Shown: positions 42,682 to 55,200 of the stretch, one piece after another
Layout: every line of letters begins with the position of its first letter
How positions within the stretch are numbered: position 1 is the stretch's first letter
Assembly: GCA_001632425.1 (NCBI GenBank)
Contig: KV425621.1
Coordinates: 32,019-96,018, forward strand
Direction: 5' to 3'
Length of the DNA stretch: 64,000 nucleotides
Source of the DNA: Neolentinus lepideus HHB14362 ss-1
Taxonomy: Eukaryota > Basidiomycota > Agaricomycetes > Gloeophyllales > Gloeophyllaceae
The notes under the pieces: model-generated
Seen by the model: only the letters and a program-made list of their open reading frames with translations
What the model was told of the DNA's origin: nothing
Database searches by the model: none
Position numbers and translations under genes: made by a program

Positions 42682-42846
42682 TTCTAGGGATACAGTTTTC
42701 TTCCGGGTACACTGCTTTGATTATTTAGACTTGCTGTAAGTACGGTAGGGCTTGGCATGCCTTGTGCAATACCATCTTAATATGTGCAATAACGATATCT
42801 TGAGCATTGTGGTTTCCATATTCAAGAATACCTCTCCAGGTATATC

Positions 42847-45503
42847 TTAATTCAAGATCTGGCGCAAGCGAATCCGCACAGCATTGGCGTGGGCATCGAG
42901 GCCCTCGCAGTCGGCCAATGTTGCTACAATAGGTCCAAGCACTTTCAAGCCGTCTGCCGAAACTTCTTGCGATGTGATGTGCTTCTGGAAGGATAGTGTA
43001 TTGACGCCGCTGAATTGGCGTGCATATCCATTCGTGGGTAGAGTGTGATTCGTGCCAGAGGCATAGTCGCCGCAGCTGCAATGATTTGAATGAGTAAATA
43101 TCGACAAAATTATACACGCAAAGAACCTTTCTGGTGAGTATGGCCCGACGAAAACGCTTCCAGCATTCTGTACCAGCGACACTGCCTGGCTAGCCTCTTT
43201 GAGATGCAAGATCAGGTGCTCGGGCGCATAGTCGTTGGAGAACTTTACAGCTTCTTCCACGGACGAAGTCTTGACAATGATGCTTTTCGCCACCGATTGG
43301 CGCACAATGTCAACCCGGGAAAGCGCCTTGGCTTGCAAGTCGACAGCCTTTTCAACGGCGTCCAACTCCGAAGAAGTGAGGTTCACTGCGACAAGAACGA
43401 CCTGTGAGTCAATGCCGTGCTCTGCTTGGGACAGCAGGTCGGCGGCGACAAAGTCTGGGTTACTTGTGCTATCTGCAATAACCTTTAGAATATGTCAGAC
43501 GCAGCTGCAAACCGAGGGCGTAGACCACTCACCAACACCTCCGAGGGCCCGGCCGGCATATCGATAGACACTAGCGCATCTGTGTCGTTCTGGACCAGCA
43601 TTTTCGCCGCAGTGACCCACTGGTTCCCTGGCCCGAAAATTTTGTCAACCTTTGGCACCGTCTGTGTTCCGTATGCCATCGCTGCCACCGCTTGGCCTCC
43701 ACCTGCCTTCAGGACCGTCGAAGCGCCAACCAACTTTGCAACATACATCACCTCCGCCGAGACACTGCCATCTGACTTGGGAGGCGTCGCGATGACGATC
43801 TCCTGACATCCTGCTACCTGGGCTGGGACGCCCAACATGAGCGCAGTCGATGGCAGGATTGCAGTTCCCCCAGGAACATACAGTCCCACCCGCGCGATTG
43901 GGCGAGCGAAGCGGGAGCACACGACACCAGGCATAGTCTCCACTTTAAGCGTCGAATTCTCTGCCTGAGCTTCGTGGAACTTGCGGATGTTCGCGTAGGC
44001 CTTGTCGATCGCCTGCCGAACGTTCTCTTCGATCTGCGTCGTCTCGTCCGGGAACGGCGTGTGAAGCACAGGCGAGGAAAGGTTGACCTTGTCAAACTTG
44101 GCGGTAAATTCGAGCAGTGCTGTATCTCCCCTGTCCCGAACTTCGTCGACGATGGGCTTGACCTTTGAGATCATCTCATCGGACTTTAAGACAGGCCGGC
44201 GAAGAAGCTGGCTACGCTCCACCTTCGAGATGACGGACAGGTCGAATGTCCTCATACGAATGAAATCGTTGTCAGCACCATTAGGCTTACCATTGGCAGC
44301 TGGTGCAGCGACTGAGTACACGGAAGTGGGTTGCGCTGCTTTTGGTGCAAATTGCGGTTTGGCATTTCCTGGTCTTCTGGTGACCTTTTTTGCCTTTTTA
44401 TCCAAAGAGCGCTCGATGTCCGCAAGGCTGACGCCAGCGGCAACACACCGAGTCATAGCAAAGTATAGGAGATCGGCGGCTTCGAATGCCACATCTTCTT
44501 TTGTCTCTGCGTGGCACAATTCATCAGCTTCTTCCATGATCTTAGACCGCAAGAGAGACTGATCATTAAATAAGCGCTTAGTGTATGAATCCTCCGGGGC
44601 TGAGGATAATCGAGACTGCAGCGTTCTTTCGAGCGCCGAAAGGCCATAGAGGTCGTCGAAACATGACAGACGGTTGAGATGGCAGAATCCAGAACCGTGC
44701 TGAATGACGGAGAACTCGATGGCGTCAGAGTCGCAATCCAGGAAGATGTGAACGACATCCTGGGTTGCGCCGGACGTCTCCCCCTTTCTCCAGAGGCCGT
44801 GCTTGCGAGACTGGTAGACTCCTTTGCCAGTCACGATGCTCTCCTTGATAGATTCCACGGAAGAGTATACCAATCCCAAGGACTTGCCACCCTGAGGATA
44901 AGATGATACAACGGTCGCAAAGAGGCCATCTCGTCTGTCAGATGTCAGTGCTGACACAAATGCTTCTCCAACGTTGATCTGATCTTTTGTGGACGCTCCG
45001 AGGGTAAGTTGTGACGTGGGCAGGACTAGTGCCGCTTTGGCCCCGAGGATTTTGCGGATCGTGGACTGTGAGGGTGATTCAAGTGTAGTCGGGAGTACAT
45101 ACACAGAAGAGTCGGAGAAGAAACGCATAACGGAAGAAATCAAGTCGAGATCCAGGGCTGGCGTCTTGATCAGTACACCAGACACACCTTCACGGATTTT
45201 GTCAGTCACTGCGCTGACATTAGCTACATCCAGCAGCAAGAGGATGCGATCGGCTGGCAGCGTTCCAGCAATCTCTTTTGCCCATGAGACAGGTATGATG
45301 ACCTTCTCTGCCCCGCCGTCCAGGAAGTCTACTACCTTGTCGAGGTCGAAAGAGGAGTCATGGTCGAATAGAATGTACCGTCCGCAAGTGTCGCTGACTG
45401 GAACTTGAACAAGTGAGGGTACTATGACTGGTCCAATGCGGCCAAGCGCATCGACAAGAGCACTATCAGCAGCACTTTCCAGCAAAGGCAGAAAGACGGA
45501 CAT
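42847..45503 (-). CDS. HIS4: Trifunctional histidine biosynthesis enzyme HIS4
   Basis: One chain carries three histidine pathway steps, as in other fungi: phosphoribosyl-AMP cyclohydrolase, phosphoribosyl-ATP pyrophosphatase and histidinol dehydrogenase. It begins MSVFLPLLESAADSA with a degenerate N-terminal barrel-like region. The cyclohydrolase part has GLVYSSVESIKESI, GVYQSRKHGLWRKGETSG and HIFLDCDSDAI. The pyrophosphatase part has SKIMEEADELCHAETKEDVA and FEAADLLYFAM. After an Ala/Pro linker, the dehydrogenase part has ARVGLYVPGGTAILPSTAL, KIFGPGNQWVTAAKMLV, SIDMPAGPSEVLVIAD, LSQAEHGIDSQVVLV and SGTNHTLPTNGYAR. It ends RIRLRQILN. Only about two introns, near 43485-43535 and 43084-43130. 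The ATG at 45503 is the only one near the conserved start. Confidence 0.96.
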
Positions 45504-45548
45504 GACTGGTAGAAGCAAGGGCTACACCTTACGGCAAGATAAGATAAA

Positions 45549-45555
45549 TGACTCG
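45549..45555. promoter_or_regulatory. Near-consensus Gcn4/CPC1 site upstream of HIS4
   Basis: TGACTCG differs by one base from the Gcn4-type consensus TGACTCA. It lies 46 bases upstream of HIS4, in the 113-base gap shared with the tRNA-Gln gene. General amino-acid control of HIS4 is well established in fungi; here it is inferred. Confidence 0.35.
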
Positions 45556-45616
45556 GCCAATGTACAGTGAATGCGTCGATTACAATAGGTTGCTGTGAAA
45601 GTCCAACAATGCCATT

Positions 45617-45705
45617 GGCCGTATAGTGTAGTGGTTATCACATCGGATTCTGATGAAAAGTATTTATTGCTTTCCGATAACCCAGGTTCGAGTCCTGGTA
45701 CGGCC
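45617..45705 (+). tRNA. tRNA-Gln (anticodon CTG) with an 18-base intron
   Basis: The cloverleaf closes with a perfect 7-bp acceptor stem (GGCCGTA with TACGGCC). The D arm is GTGTAGTGGTTATCAC. The anticodon stem pairs TCGGA with TCCGA, and the loop reads TT-CTG-A before the intron, so the anticodon at 45650-45652 is CTG (codon CAG). The intron, 45654-45671, sits after position 37, the canonical place in nuclear tRNA genes. The T arm is CCAGG-TTCGAGT-CCTGG, containing the B box GGTTCGAGTCC. A T-rich run just after 45705 can serve as the pol III terminator. CCA is not encoded, as expected for a nuclear gene. Confidence 0.95.
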
Positions 45706-45833
45706 TTCTTTTTCGAAATTTCCGATCATCTGCACCGCCACTCGATGGCGGAGTGCATATGACATCATTTGCCTGTGTGCGCCACGAGCAAGGCATACCT
45801 ATAGGGCGGTGCAGTCTAAGTCTACACCATACG

Positions 45834-46671
45834 ATGTCGTTATTTGCTAACCTCTCGAATATTTTGTTTACGATCCCTCGAAACCCTGTGACAGCTGTTG
45901 GGCTGCCGCTAACCCTTGGGCTTCTGAGCGGGAGGAGCACAAAGGACGTGACCCAGACTCAATGGTACCATGTATGTGCCCTTCGATAATAATATAATTT
46001 ATATACTGACTGTAGGAACTTATGCCGTAGTGTCTTTATACATCACCAGGACGTCCACCTGCGAGGGTCTTTCCGGTTGTGTGGCCTCTTCTCTATGTTG
46101 GTCAGGACAGGAATGTCTTCGTCGGAGCTGCGTAATAATTATGTCCGTGCAGCCATGGGATATGCCTCTCACCTTGCGGTGAAAGCGTACGACTCGAGCG
46201 CCTCCGATGCAGTAAGGTGTGCTTCTCCCTAATCATGAGTTGGGCTTCTAAAGCTTCTGATGTGGTGCACTCGTGAATAGAAATGAAATATCTTTGGGGC
46301 TGGGTCTCTACTACACACAGCTTGCCTGCAACTGCCTATGGACACCGCTGTTCTTTGATTACAAGCAGGTACGTCTTCGAATCACTATTTACGTGTCTCA
46401 TCCTGATTGCCATTCCAAGATTGGGTGGGCTCTCGTAGACAGCATCCTTCTCGTTGGCACGTCGTTCTACATGACTGTGAGTGTATTATCTCCTTAGTGT
46501 CCCATTCATCGTGATGCTCATAACGAATGGCAGAAAACGTTGGATGCACCGACTGCTTCGAAGACGACCTATTTGTTACTCCCATACTGCGCATGGCTAT
46601 CCTTTGCCACCTATTTAAACGGCGGTATTTGGTGGCTCAACCGTAATCGCACTCTCAACAAGAACATGTAA
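45834..46671 (+). CDS. TspO/MBR family membrane protein, spliced
   Basis: Five-helix membrane protein related to the translocator protein/peripheral benzodiazepine receptor, which binds porphyrins and sterols. The start is MSLFANLSNILFTIPRNPVT. After the first intron comes the family motif WYHCLYTSPGRPPARVFPVVWPLLYV across splice joins (aligned with W-Y-x-x-L-x-x-P-P-G-R-P-P). Then MGYASHLAVKAYD, LGLGLYYTQLACNCLWTPLF, IGWALVDSILLVGTSFYMT, LLLPYCAWLSFATYLNGG and IWWLNRNRTLNKNM. Aromatic-rich helices and the WxxL/NGGIWWLN end are typical. Length about 180 residues. The second splice acceptor is chosen at about 46028, because an earlier one would leave an in-frame TAG. Confidence 0.88.
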
Positions 46672-47434
46672 TTGCATTTTACAACGTGCGGACACACGAC
46701 AATGTTTGTACAAAAAAATCTATGATTATGATACCGCCCGCGTGGGTTGAAGGATGTCCGGCAACACAGAGAACGAGAGTTCCAGGAAACATCGAAGCAG
46801 CCAAGGACGAGAGAGGATGCAGACTAGAAGGGGCAAGCATGAAGCTGGTCTACCTGTATTGCTTGTCCTTTGCGGCGATTCGCATGGGCTCAGTCGACTA
46901 TATTACTGGGCAGCGAACGTTGAAGGGCTTGAGTGCGGCGTGTCCGAACCCGAGTAGGACCACAATGCGACTAGCTGCGAGGCGTAGCGCACCGGGACAA
47001 TGCGGGCTTCGCCGTGACGAGACTTCTACCGTTCAGCAAGCCATCCCATTATGTTTGATACCGCATATACACATGACAATGCCAATACACCGACAATGAA
47101 CGACTGCAGTCCAAAACCATGTCGAATTGTTTGATATAATCTTGAGACGTAAGACTTCCGACGACGTAGTTCGATTTATGATGCAGGAGATTCCGAACGA
47201 GAGGAAGCGGCAAGAGCCTCAAAGTACCAAGAAGAAAGCGTTCCAGGAGATGAGACGTCCCATGATGCGCGCCAGATAAACTAGTGACGGAGAAGACAAT
47301 CCCAAGCTGCTCCAACTTCATTGCCCATCTTCAGCGACGTTTTCTCGTCTTTGCACGGGGCGCGGCCAGTGTTTCAGTCGCCTAGCGGACTGTAGAATAC
47401 AGTCAGGACAAAGTTTAACCTCCATACCTTGCGT
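46672..47434. other. Convergent intergenic region
   Basis: About 760 bases between the ends of the TspO-like gene (plus) and the coiled-coil gene (minus). A 137-codon plus frame (46686-47099) shows no recognisable feature and is judged spurious. No repeats noted. Confidence 0.5.
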
Positions 47435-50400
47435 TTATCGCCATCCCCGTTCTGTCTGACAGACTTGCGCATAGCCACCTTCTGTTCCTCCCTGTGTAAG
47501 TGCCCTTGGAGATCGCATATAAAGGCTCACAGCTCGTCGATTCGATCTGCCCGCTCCAGCATCTATGGGAGATGCTTCACCTTCCCTGCTCCTCTTACCG
47601 AGGCTGCCCTCGAGAGGCGAGAAGTCGCGTTTCGTTACTGTATCACTCGCCTTTCCCTTCCCTGCCTTAGGCGTAAGCGCCTTGTCAACAGAGACAACAG
47701 GAGATACGCGTCGATCGTCGTCAAAGTCAACAATATCATCCGATCCATTGGTAGCAAGACTGGTAAACGTGGTCTTGTTCAGCCCTACAGTCTGATGCGT
47801 CGCAGGAATCATCGAGGTGTTAGCAGTCCCAATCAATGGCCTATCTGCAGCCGTAGTCTTTGGCATGGTACACACTGGGGGTGGCATTGCAGTTTTCTTC
47901 AAGCCGGGAGTGTATCTTCCCGCCGCGCCAGGTGGAGGGCCGTGATACCTATGCACATTGGCCACAGGGCTTGTGGCTAGAGGACGTAGATCTGCACGGC
48001 GAGGCGCTGGTGTAGGTCGGCCGTTGGTGGCTGCATCATCATTGTTCGTGGACTAAAGACGTCACATCAGCTCTGAGCCAAGACAAAATGAACAGGGAAC
48101 TCTTGCTGGTGCATCTCGGTCTGGAGCCTTCGCAATAGTAACATGTTGTGGGACTTGGGCGGGAGAGCTGCTTAGTTGCGAAGACAGCCACTCGTCCAGA
48201 TCGATCATTGAGCGGCTCTCATTGCCGGTCTGAGCTTGAGCTCTCGCCTAGAGAATATTCGATGTCGGTAGAGGCGTGGCGCTCAAACGGAATGCTTTAC
48301 CTGAGAGTTTAGATGACGAGCCAGAGTCGACTCCAATAGCTTATTGCGAGCTTGTAAAGCTTTCAGAGCAATTTCTCCCTGTAGCAGGGATTTCAAGCCG
48401 TCATGGCACCAAAGGTAGTCCACCACATACCTTTCTGAGTTCGTTACCTCTAGCAATCAGTTCTTGCTCGTAGGATGACTCTGCAGTCCGGGTGAGGTTT
48501 CCAATGAAGGCCTTCTCTTCCTCACTCTGCGAAAACAGTCAGTGAAGCCCACTGACAAAGTGAGACTACACACCAAGTCCCCAGTGATATATCGGTCGCC
48601 GATCCGCTCTGCTCTCTCTTCAAGCTCGGCCTTCGAGGCACCCAGCAGCTGGATCTGAGTTTTGAGATCTTTCGCGGTCTTCTCGTGCTCAAGCGAGATT
48701 TGCTTCGCATGTTCCGCTTCTCTGGCTAGCTTCTCATACCTTAGTTCGAGGACGTGGAACTCTTCTCTTAGAGTCTGCTGGGTTTTGATGGCTTCTATGA
48801 GATTTTGATCCGCTTGACGGGCACGGTCACTTTCGGTCTGCAGCTTCAGTTCAATGCTTTCTTGTGTTTTGTGAGTCTCAGCTTGGACATCCACTAATCG
48901 TCTAGCCGTGTTCTCATGCAAACGGTGCAATTCAGCTTTAGCGTCGACCAGTAGCGCTTCTGCATGCGCCTTCTGCTCTTGAAAGACTCGGAGATCCATG
49001 TTAAGAGCATTGGTGCTCGACTCCAGGTTCCGCTGCGGTACGGTGAGAGACAGAAGAGATTCATTACCAAAGACCATACCGCATACGTTGCTTCGGCATT
49101 GATAAGCCGTTCCTGCAAAGTTGTCAGCATAGATATACGCAGCAAGGCGAATCATAACGATCACCTGGAGATCGCCGTTGGACTCCTTCGTGATTCGTAA
49201 AGTTATGCTTTGATCCTCGAAGCGTTCTTGGAGAACCTGCATTCTCATAAGTTGTCTCGTATGCGACAACGCACGCCGCCACTCACACGAAGTTGCGCCA
49301 TACACTCGTGCAACCTCGAAAGTTGTGAGAGGAATAAGGTCAATATCTGGATTGGTCACTCTACCTGTCTTTGTATTGGTCCACCTCATTTCCTTTTGTC
49401 GCTAACATTGACTCTGTTCTATCAATCTTCTGCTTAAGAGCCCCATTTTCTGAGGACAAGCTCTCGTTCTGGGACACTAGTCCATCCACGCGAGAGCGTG
49501 TCTCGGCCAGGTCCATCTGCAGCGTCTGAATATCTTCAACTTTCCGTTGCACGTCGTTTTCCACCCGTAATAACCTAACAGAAACTGTCATTATTATCCA
49601 TCAGAAGAGTCTATCAGGACCTACTTATTATTGAGCTCATTCGTGAGATCAGCCATGGCGTGGCTGCGAGCTTTGGAGTCTGCTAATTCTATACATGCCC
49701 TTTGTAACTCGACAGTTCGTTCGCTCAATTGCATTTCTATGTTGGACAGCCTGAAGTCATGATTCATGAGTATAGTTGATTCGAAGACTGCACTGGGTCA
49801 CCTGTCTTTCAGTTCAATCGTGTTCTTTTCCTGTGTTTCTAAAGTTTGGACCAATGATTTTATGCGTGCCTCCCTATCCTGCACTGCTTCTGTCTGTGTG
49901 CGCAGTCTGCAGGGAAGGACAACGGCTCCCATCAACATCGATGTCAGTAAGTAAAATGGGACATACTCCGTTCTAGTCGACTCTAAACCTTGCAATTCGA
50001 TGGCATATACCTCCACTTGACGTTGCAACTCGATGTTCCTTCGGTATGAAAAGCAGCTAAGTTCACAATCGTCAGGAACTCAGAGGGTTACAACAAGCGT
50101 ACAGTTCCTTCAAAGACCCGGCTGCTTCGAGCTGCACGTTCTTCTGCCTCAAGCTTTCTGTCACGTCCGCTATTCTGGAAGGATGTGAGCGCGTTCCGTC
50201 ACAACCATGGATCACGAAGTACGTACTGAGCGCGTAAAACTTCAAGTTTACTCTCACTACTGGCAGCGCTAACCAGCGCATCCATCAACTCATCGCGCTG
50301 TTGTTGTAGACAGATTGCTAATTCTGAAAGACGCGAGGCTGCCAAACAAATATAAGGAGAGTAACAGATTATATTACCGGAGAACTTGCTCATGTCATTC

Positions 50401-51924
50401 ACGCGGGCAGCCGAAGCGCGAAGAGCTTCCCCATCTATTCTTCGACATTCTTCCAGTTCCGCAATCCGAGCGTTCGCTTGAACTAGTTCTGAGCCGGAAG
50501 CGGTCAACTGGTCTCGGAGAAGGTCGACCACTTGCTGCGCTATGAGCGACAGGCTGCGGTGAGTATTTATCATCACGTATACACGTGAGCTTACTGTTCG
50601 CGGCCTGCATCTTAAGTTCCTTGACGACATCCTTAGTCGTGGACACCCGTAGATATTCACCGTGATCGCCGAGCAGTGGTTCAATCGCTGTTTTCTCCAC
50701 AACGTGAGCAGACAAAAGAATATAAGTATGAAGTACAAACTCTGAAGAGACTCGGCTATGGTTCTTCTAAGGTCCTTGAGCTCAGATAGAGATAACTTGA
50801 GATTCTTCGCCGTTCCGAATGCATCTCTTGATTCGAGCTCAAGTTCGCTCATACGCGTTCGCATGTTGGAAACGCTGCACGTGATAGTCAGGTCAGTAAT
50901 TTCTTTAGGAACATGATCGTTGCGCAACCTCTCGCGACTCGACTCTATTCCTTTCAATGAGCTTTGTTTCAATTCATTCCAGCGACGTTCTGCTTCAGTC
51001 TTCTCCTTTTGTGCCAGCTCCACTTGGTGCTTCATTTCCTTGACTTGACGACGCTGTGTAAGGAAGAGCGTTAGGACTATAATAAGTTGTATGCGCCCAG
51101 TATAGTACCAATTCTTCCAGCTCAATCTTAGCATTTCTTAGATCAGTTGCTCCTCGCATCATAACCATTGAAATGTCATCGTCTGGCATGGCACCATTGA
51201 AGCTGACTTCAGAAGGTGCTCTAGAATACCGCGCGGTGGACGACTGAAGTGAAGGGGTATCCCGCGCTAATTTGAATAAGGATGCAGAGGAGGCATTTCT
51301 AATTTCCCAGGTGTTCGATTGCAATGTTCCCTCTGCTGTACGAAATAATTGTATTGTTCACAGGTCGGAACCGTTGTGAATCGTACCTGAAACATCCCGA
51401 GCCTCCATGCGCACGCTGAGAGCATTCGCGCCCAAGTCAAAGTGCTCTCTCTTAATCTCCTTGGATAAGGATTGAGGGTGCATGTTCTCTGTGGAGACAG
51501 AGGCATTTGTGAAACCATGCGGGAAGAACGAAGGGCATTGTTGCGGAGTCCGAAGAATGGTTGAAGATGTACGCATCGGATCTGTATATAAACCCCGCTT
51601 CACAGTGGGCAATGCTAAGCCATCTGGGGATGAATGAGGGATAGTCACAAGTCTGGAGCCAAGGAGAGACACGGGTGGAGGCGGAGTATGATTGCCGTGT
51701 ATATCAAAGCCAGAAGAAACCATTCCAGGTCCTTCGGAAGCGTTCACACGAGAAAAATGGTCCGGAAGTATATTGGTCTTGTCCTGGTGTTGCACCGGGA
51801 CATCTGCATCGGGACATGAGTGTATGGAGTTGGAGTGCCGTCTGAAAGAGAACCGAGACTGGGGTCTCCCATTGGCGCCGTCTAGAAGCGGACGACTAAG
51901 TCCAGGAAAACGGCCCTCAGTCAT
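47435..51924 (-). CDS. Large coiled-coil protein of unknown function, many introns
   Basis: I do not recognise a family. The first exon is long (from MTEGRFPGLSRPLLDG) and disordered for about 190 residues, rich in Ser/Pro. It is followed by some 900 residues of nearly continuous coiled coil built from many short exons, for example EMKHQVELAQKEKTEAERR, RKVEDIQTLQMDLAETRSR, RLVDVQAETHKTQESIELKL and ELRYEKLAREAEHAKQISLE. The C-terminal 250 residues are again disordered and basic, with motifs such as SPVVSVDKALTPKAGKGKAS and end at QTERGWR. Disordered head, long coil, basic tail is the plan of filament-like scaffolds such as synaptonemal complex transverse filament or spindle/kinetochore proteins, but no specific signature is visible. 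Exon edges inside the coil are approximate; the reading frame was checked exon by exon only in part. Confidence 0.72.
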
Positions 51925-52070
51925 AGCTCAGCTCGAAGTTAGAAAAAGTGGGCGTAGCCCTCGGAGGCATCAAGAGGAGGGGTATATTGTTCCTGTGTTC
52001 TCATGTGACAAATATTCTCAGCACGTGACACATCATGGCTTATGAGACGCAAAAAGGTGTGACTTGAACA

Positions 52071-52124
52071 GGACATGAAGGACATGGAAGACATGGGGGA
52101 CATACAAGACATTGGGGACATACA
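52071..52124. repeat. Six-unit 9-bp tandem repeat (RGACATNNN)
   Basis: Six consecutive 9-base units share RGACAT: GGACATGAA, GGACATGGA, AGACATGGG, GGACATACA, AGACATTGG and GGACATACA. The array lies between the 3' end of Argonaute and the start of the coiled-coil gene, about 150 bases upstream of the latter's ATG. It could be a promoter element array or a simple minisatellite. Confidence 0.75.
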
Positions 52125-52225
52125 GACGTATTCAAGAACATAGAGGCATATACATTTACAACTCCTCTGACAGCACACGAATGCTACTACGATGGTTTTG
52201 GAATGCAGTCTTAAGAGACAGAACT

Positions 52226-55200
52226 TTAAGAGAAGTACATGAGAGTAGCCATCTTTTGGTGAAGAGGCTTAAACAAACTCTTGAACTTCGCGAGACTCTG
52301 ATCAGCCACACTGCCCTCGATATCGGTGGCAGAGTCAGAGAAGTCGAATCGCTCATTGGGATCGTAGTGATTCTTGGCCCTACTGCATACAATATCCGCA
52401 TCTGCACAGATGATCAATATGGATAGAACACGATATAGAGTGGAACACTTAGGGCAGCTTCACTCACAGTATACAGGAGCTGGAATTGACACTGATCGGG
52501 TGGACCGAGCGTAGACATGGCACAGGGCGAACGAGAGGGACTGCAGTCCATCGGGCCTAGTACGATAAAATGAGAAGATAGACTCTTAGTTTAGGAAGAT
52601 AACGTACGTGAAGTTGTTTTCGTCATACAGCACGTTGTAGTGAGCAGGACGAGAAGTACCCAGCAAGCCGCCGTGGCTCTGGAGGTAGAAGTCGAACTCA
52701 GTGGGATGGCCAACATCTCTGTCGATGACAGTCCCGGCGGGACAATTCCCGCTCTTCCTGTCGCCATCTGCAGGATTCTTGGGGAAGAAACGTACGTGGT
52801 GCCTCTTACCGACCACTATGACTGTGATCGTAGGCTTGATATTCAGCTCCTCGCAAGCCTCTAACGGGGAATGTGAGCCAGATTCGGCAGACTATCTTAT
52901 GTCACTTACGTTGCAAAAGAGGCAGCTCTGGAGAGAAAGGTCATAAGAGGCTAGCAAAAGACGGATAGACAACGTACCTTGCTTGAGCACATGGTCGAAC
53001 TGACCCTCCGACACACCATCTACGGAGAAATGTGAATTTAGATCGTGCATCGGGTCTCACTGTGGGATCCACACACCGCGGTAAAATATGATACGCTTGG
53101 GAGCGGCGTTGGCCTTCTTCTCAACGTTCCTGCGGTACTTGATATACATATCCAACATGTGCTGTACAAGATCTCAGATCAGAAACGGCAAAAGCATCGT
53201 GCATCATACTGACGCGGGCCATTATATGTAGGTCTTCAATAATCTCCCGACGCGACGTTTGGACACTAGAAGCGGCGATGTACTTTGCGGTATCCGAGTC
53301 CACGTTCCCGACCAGCGACGTGAACGAAGGACGACCCTCCGATCCCGGAGCGGGATGAATAACATCGGCACCTGCATCCAGATCTGTAAGTTTGTCTAAT
53401 GAAATTCACGACACGAAGGGACTGACCCATGACGATGGTAGGGTTGTTGGGATCGGTCAAAAAAGGAGCGGAAGGGGGATCAGGGATGGTGTTGATACCA
53501 CCCAACTTGACGTTGAGCCTATAACAGGTCAAATGTTTGAATGGAGTGATGCATCTGCATGACTTACTTGAGGCTGACATTGGCATAGTACTGCTGCCTC
53601 GCGCGGAAGCAGCGCGAGCTCTTCAGACATTGAGTTGCCACACCCATCTATACACACAAGTAAGTCATCATTGCTATAGAGAAGTGAACGATTAGCTTAC
53701 TTGAATGTCCCCGAAACTGATGCGAGGAACATGTTTAACGAATGAACGCGACCATTAGCCCGAAATGGATACGCACTGTTTGATGGCGGTGTATATGTCA
53801 GTGCCGCCTTCCGGAAGCACAGCAACAATGAGATTCGGTGGGCCACCACTCTTCGCCATACACTCTTTGCCTGCGTCACGGAGTTGCTAAAACAAAGTAT
53901 CAAGGGCATGAAAAGCGGATGGCGCAGTAGAAGACGCACTGCACTGATATTTCCCTGACCATTCTCCCACCTGACGATCGGGTTGGCATCCTTGACTATC
54001 ATGCCTGTATCGCCGCACGTTAATATATGGACCATATGCATAAGGATAATCAGACTCACCGACGTCACGGCATGCCGCAGTGAATCCGTCAACCATTTCC
54101 TTCGCGTTGGCGGCAGTGAAGCGTTGTTGACGCTCATAAACCACTACAACCCATCTCTCGATCGTCGCCGGATTGTAGAACTTCTTGTCCATCCTGAATA
54201 TCTGTCAGCACAAGCAGCATACGAAAGCCCTAGCACTCACATGTTCCAGCTACCGTTCGCGGGTTTCTAAGAGAGACTATTAACTCCAGCTCAAAATAAT
54301 GGGAACTGTCCCGCACGATAGTAGGCTGACGGCTGCCTCTGCCATATCTCAGAACCGGGGTATCCAAGACGCGAGCATTGATGGTGAGAGGTCCAGCGGT
54401 CTCATCCACCACCAATCCGAATTGTCTGACATACTCCGATTGTCCGTACTCAAGAACCTGGGCCGATGATCAGTAAGCTGCATATCGTGTAGAGGCGATT
54501 CTACTCACGCTTAACCCATTCCTGATGCTCTGGAGACGATCTTCGGGCCTCTTCGTTGCAAAGTCAAGGACGTCCTTGGTCTTCTCAGGCGGGACTTGTT
54601 TCCTCATGATCTGGCCCGGTGGCACAAAGCACAATTCGAGAGGTATAAGAGCACCAGAGCCGACCTGGGAAAATATTCAGCCGAACTAATACCTGTTAAT
54701 GGAATTGCGATTGCATACCTCGGCACAAAGTACCTCGGGATACCTGAGACGGAAATTATACGTCCTCTGGAAGTATTCCGCAACAGTCATAGTGCCACCT
54801 TCACGCATGGTGAACGTTAAGTCACTAGCTCCAGCAGTCGATAATTTTTTTAATACTCTGGGCATACGACTCTGGGTGTTCTGGCCAGGGACGTTGGTGG
54901 TTATGCGAATGCCAGAGATGAATCTCTGTAGCCGGAGCCTCTCCCGGTCTGGGAAACCTTTACGGGGAGCTAAGGCAAGATGCTGACCTGGACGACCCAC
55001 AAACTCCAGACATAAGTCCAGAAGGGCGCCGCTCTTGTACATTGTTCCCGTTGAGATATCGACGTTAATCAGCATCCGTCCAATAGCGGGACGAATTGAC
55101 TGGAAGTAACCTCGCCATAAGATGATTCCAGATCCAATATCCTTTGTTTCTTTATCTGTAAAGAAAGATCGCACGTTGAATGGGTACTTCAGCGTCGGTT

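Noticed and set aside
46686..47099. 137-codon plus-strand ORF between the TspO-like and coiled-coil genes
   Set aside because: No recognisable feature, no splice support, and it lies where two 3' ends converge.
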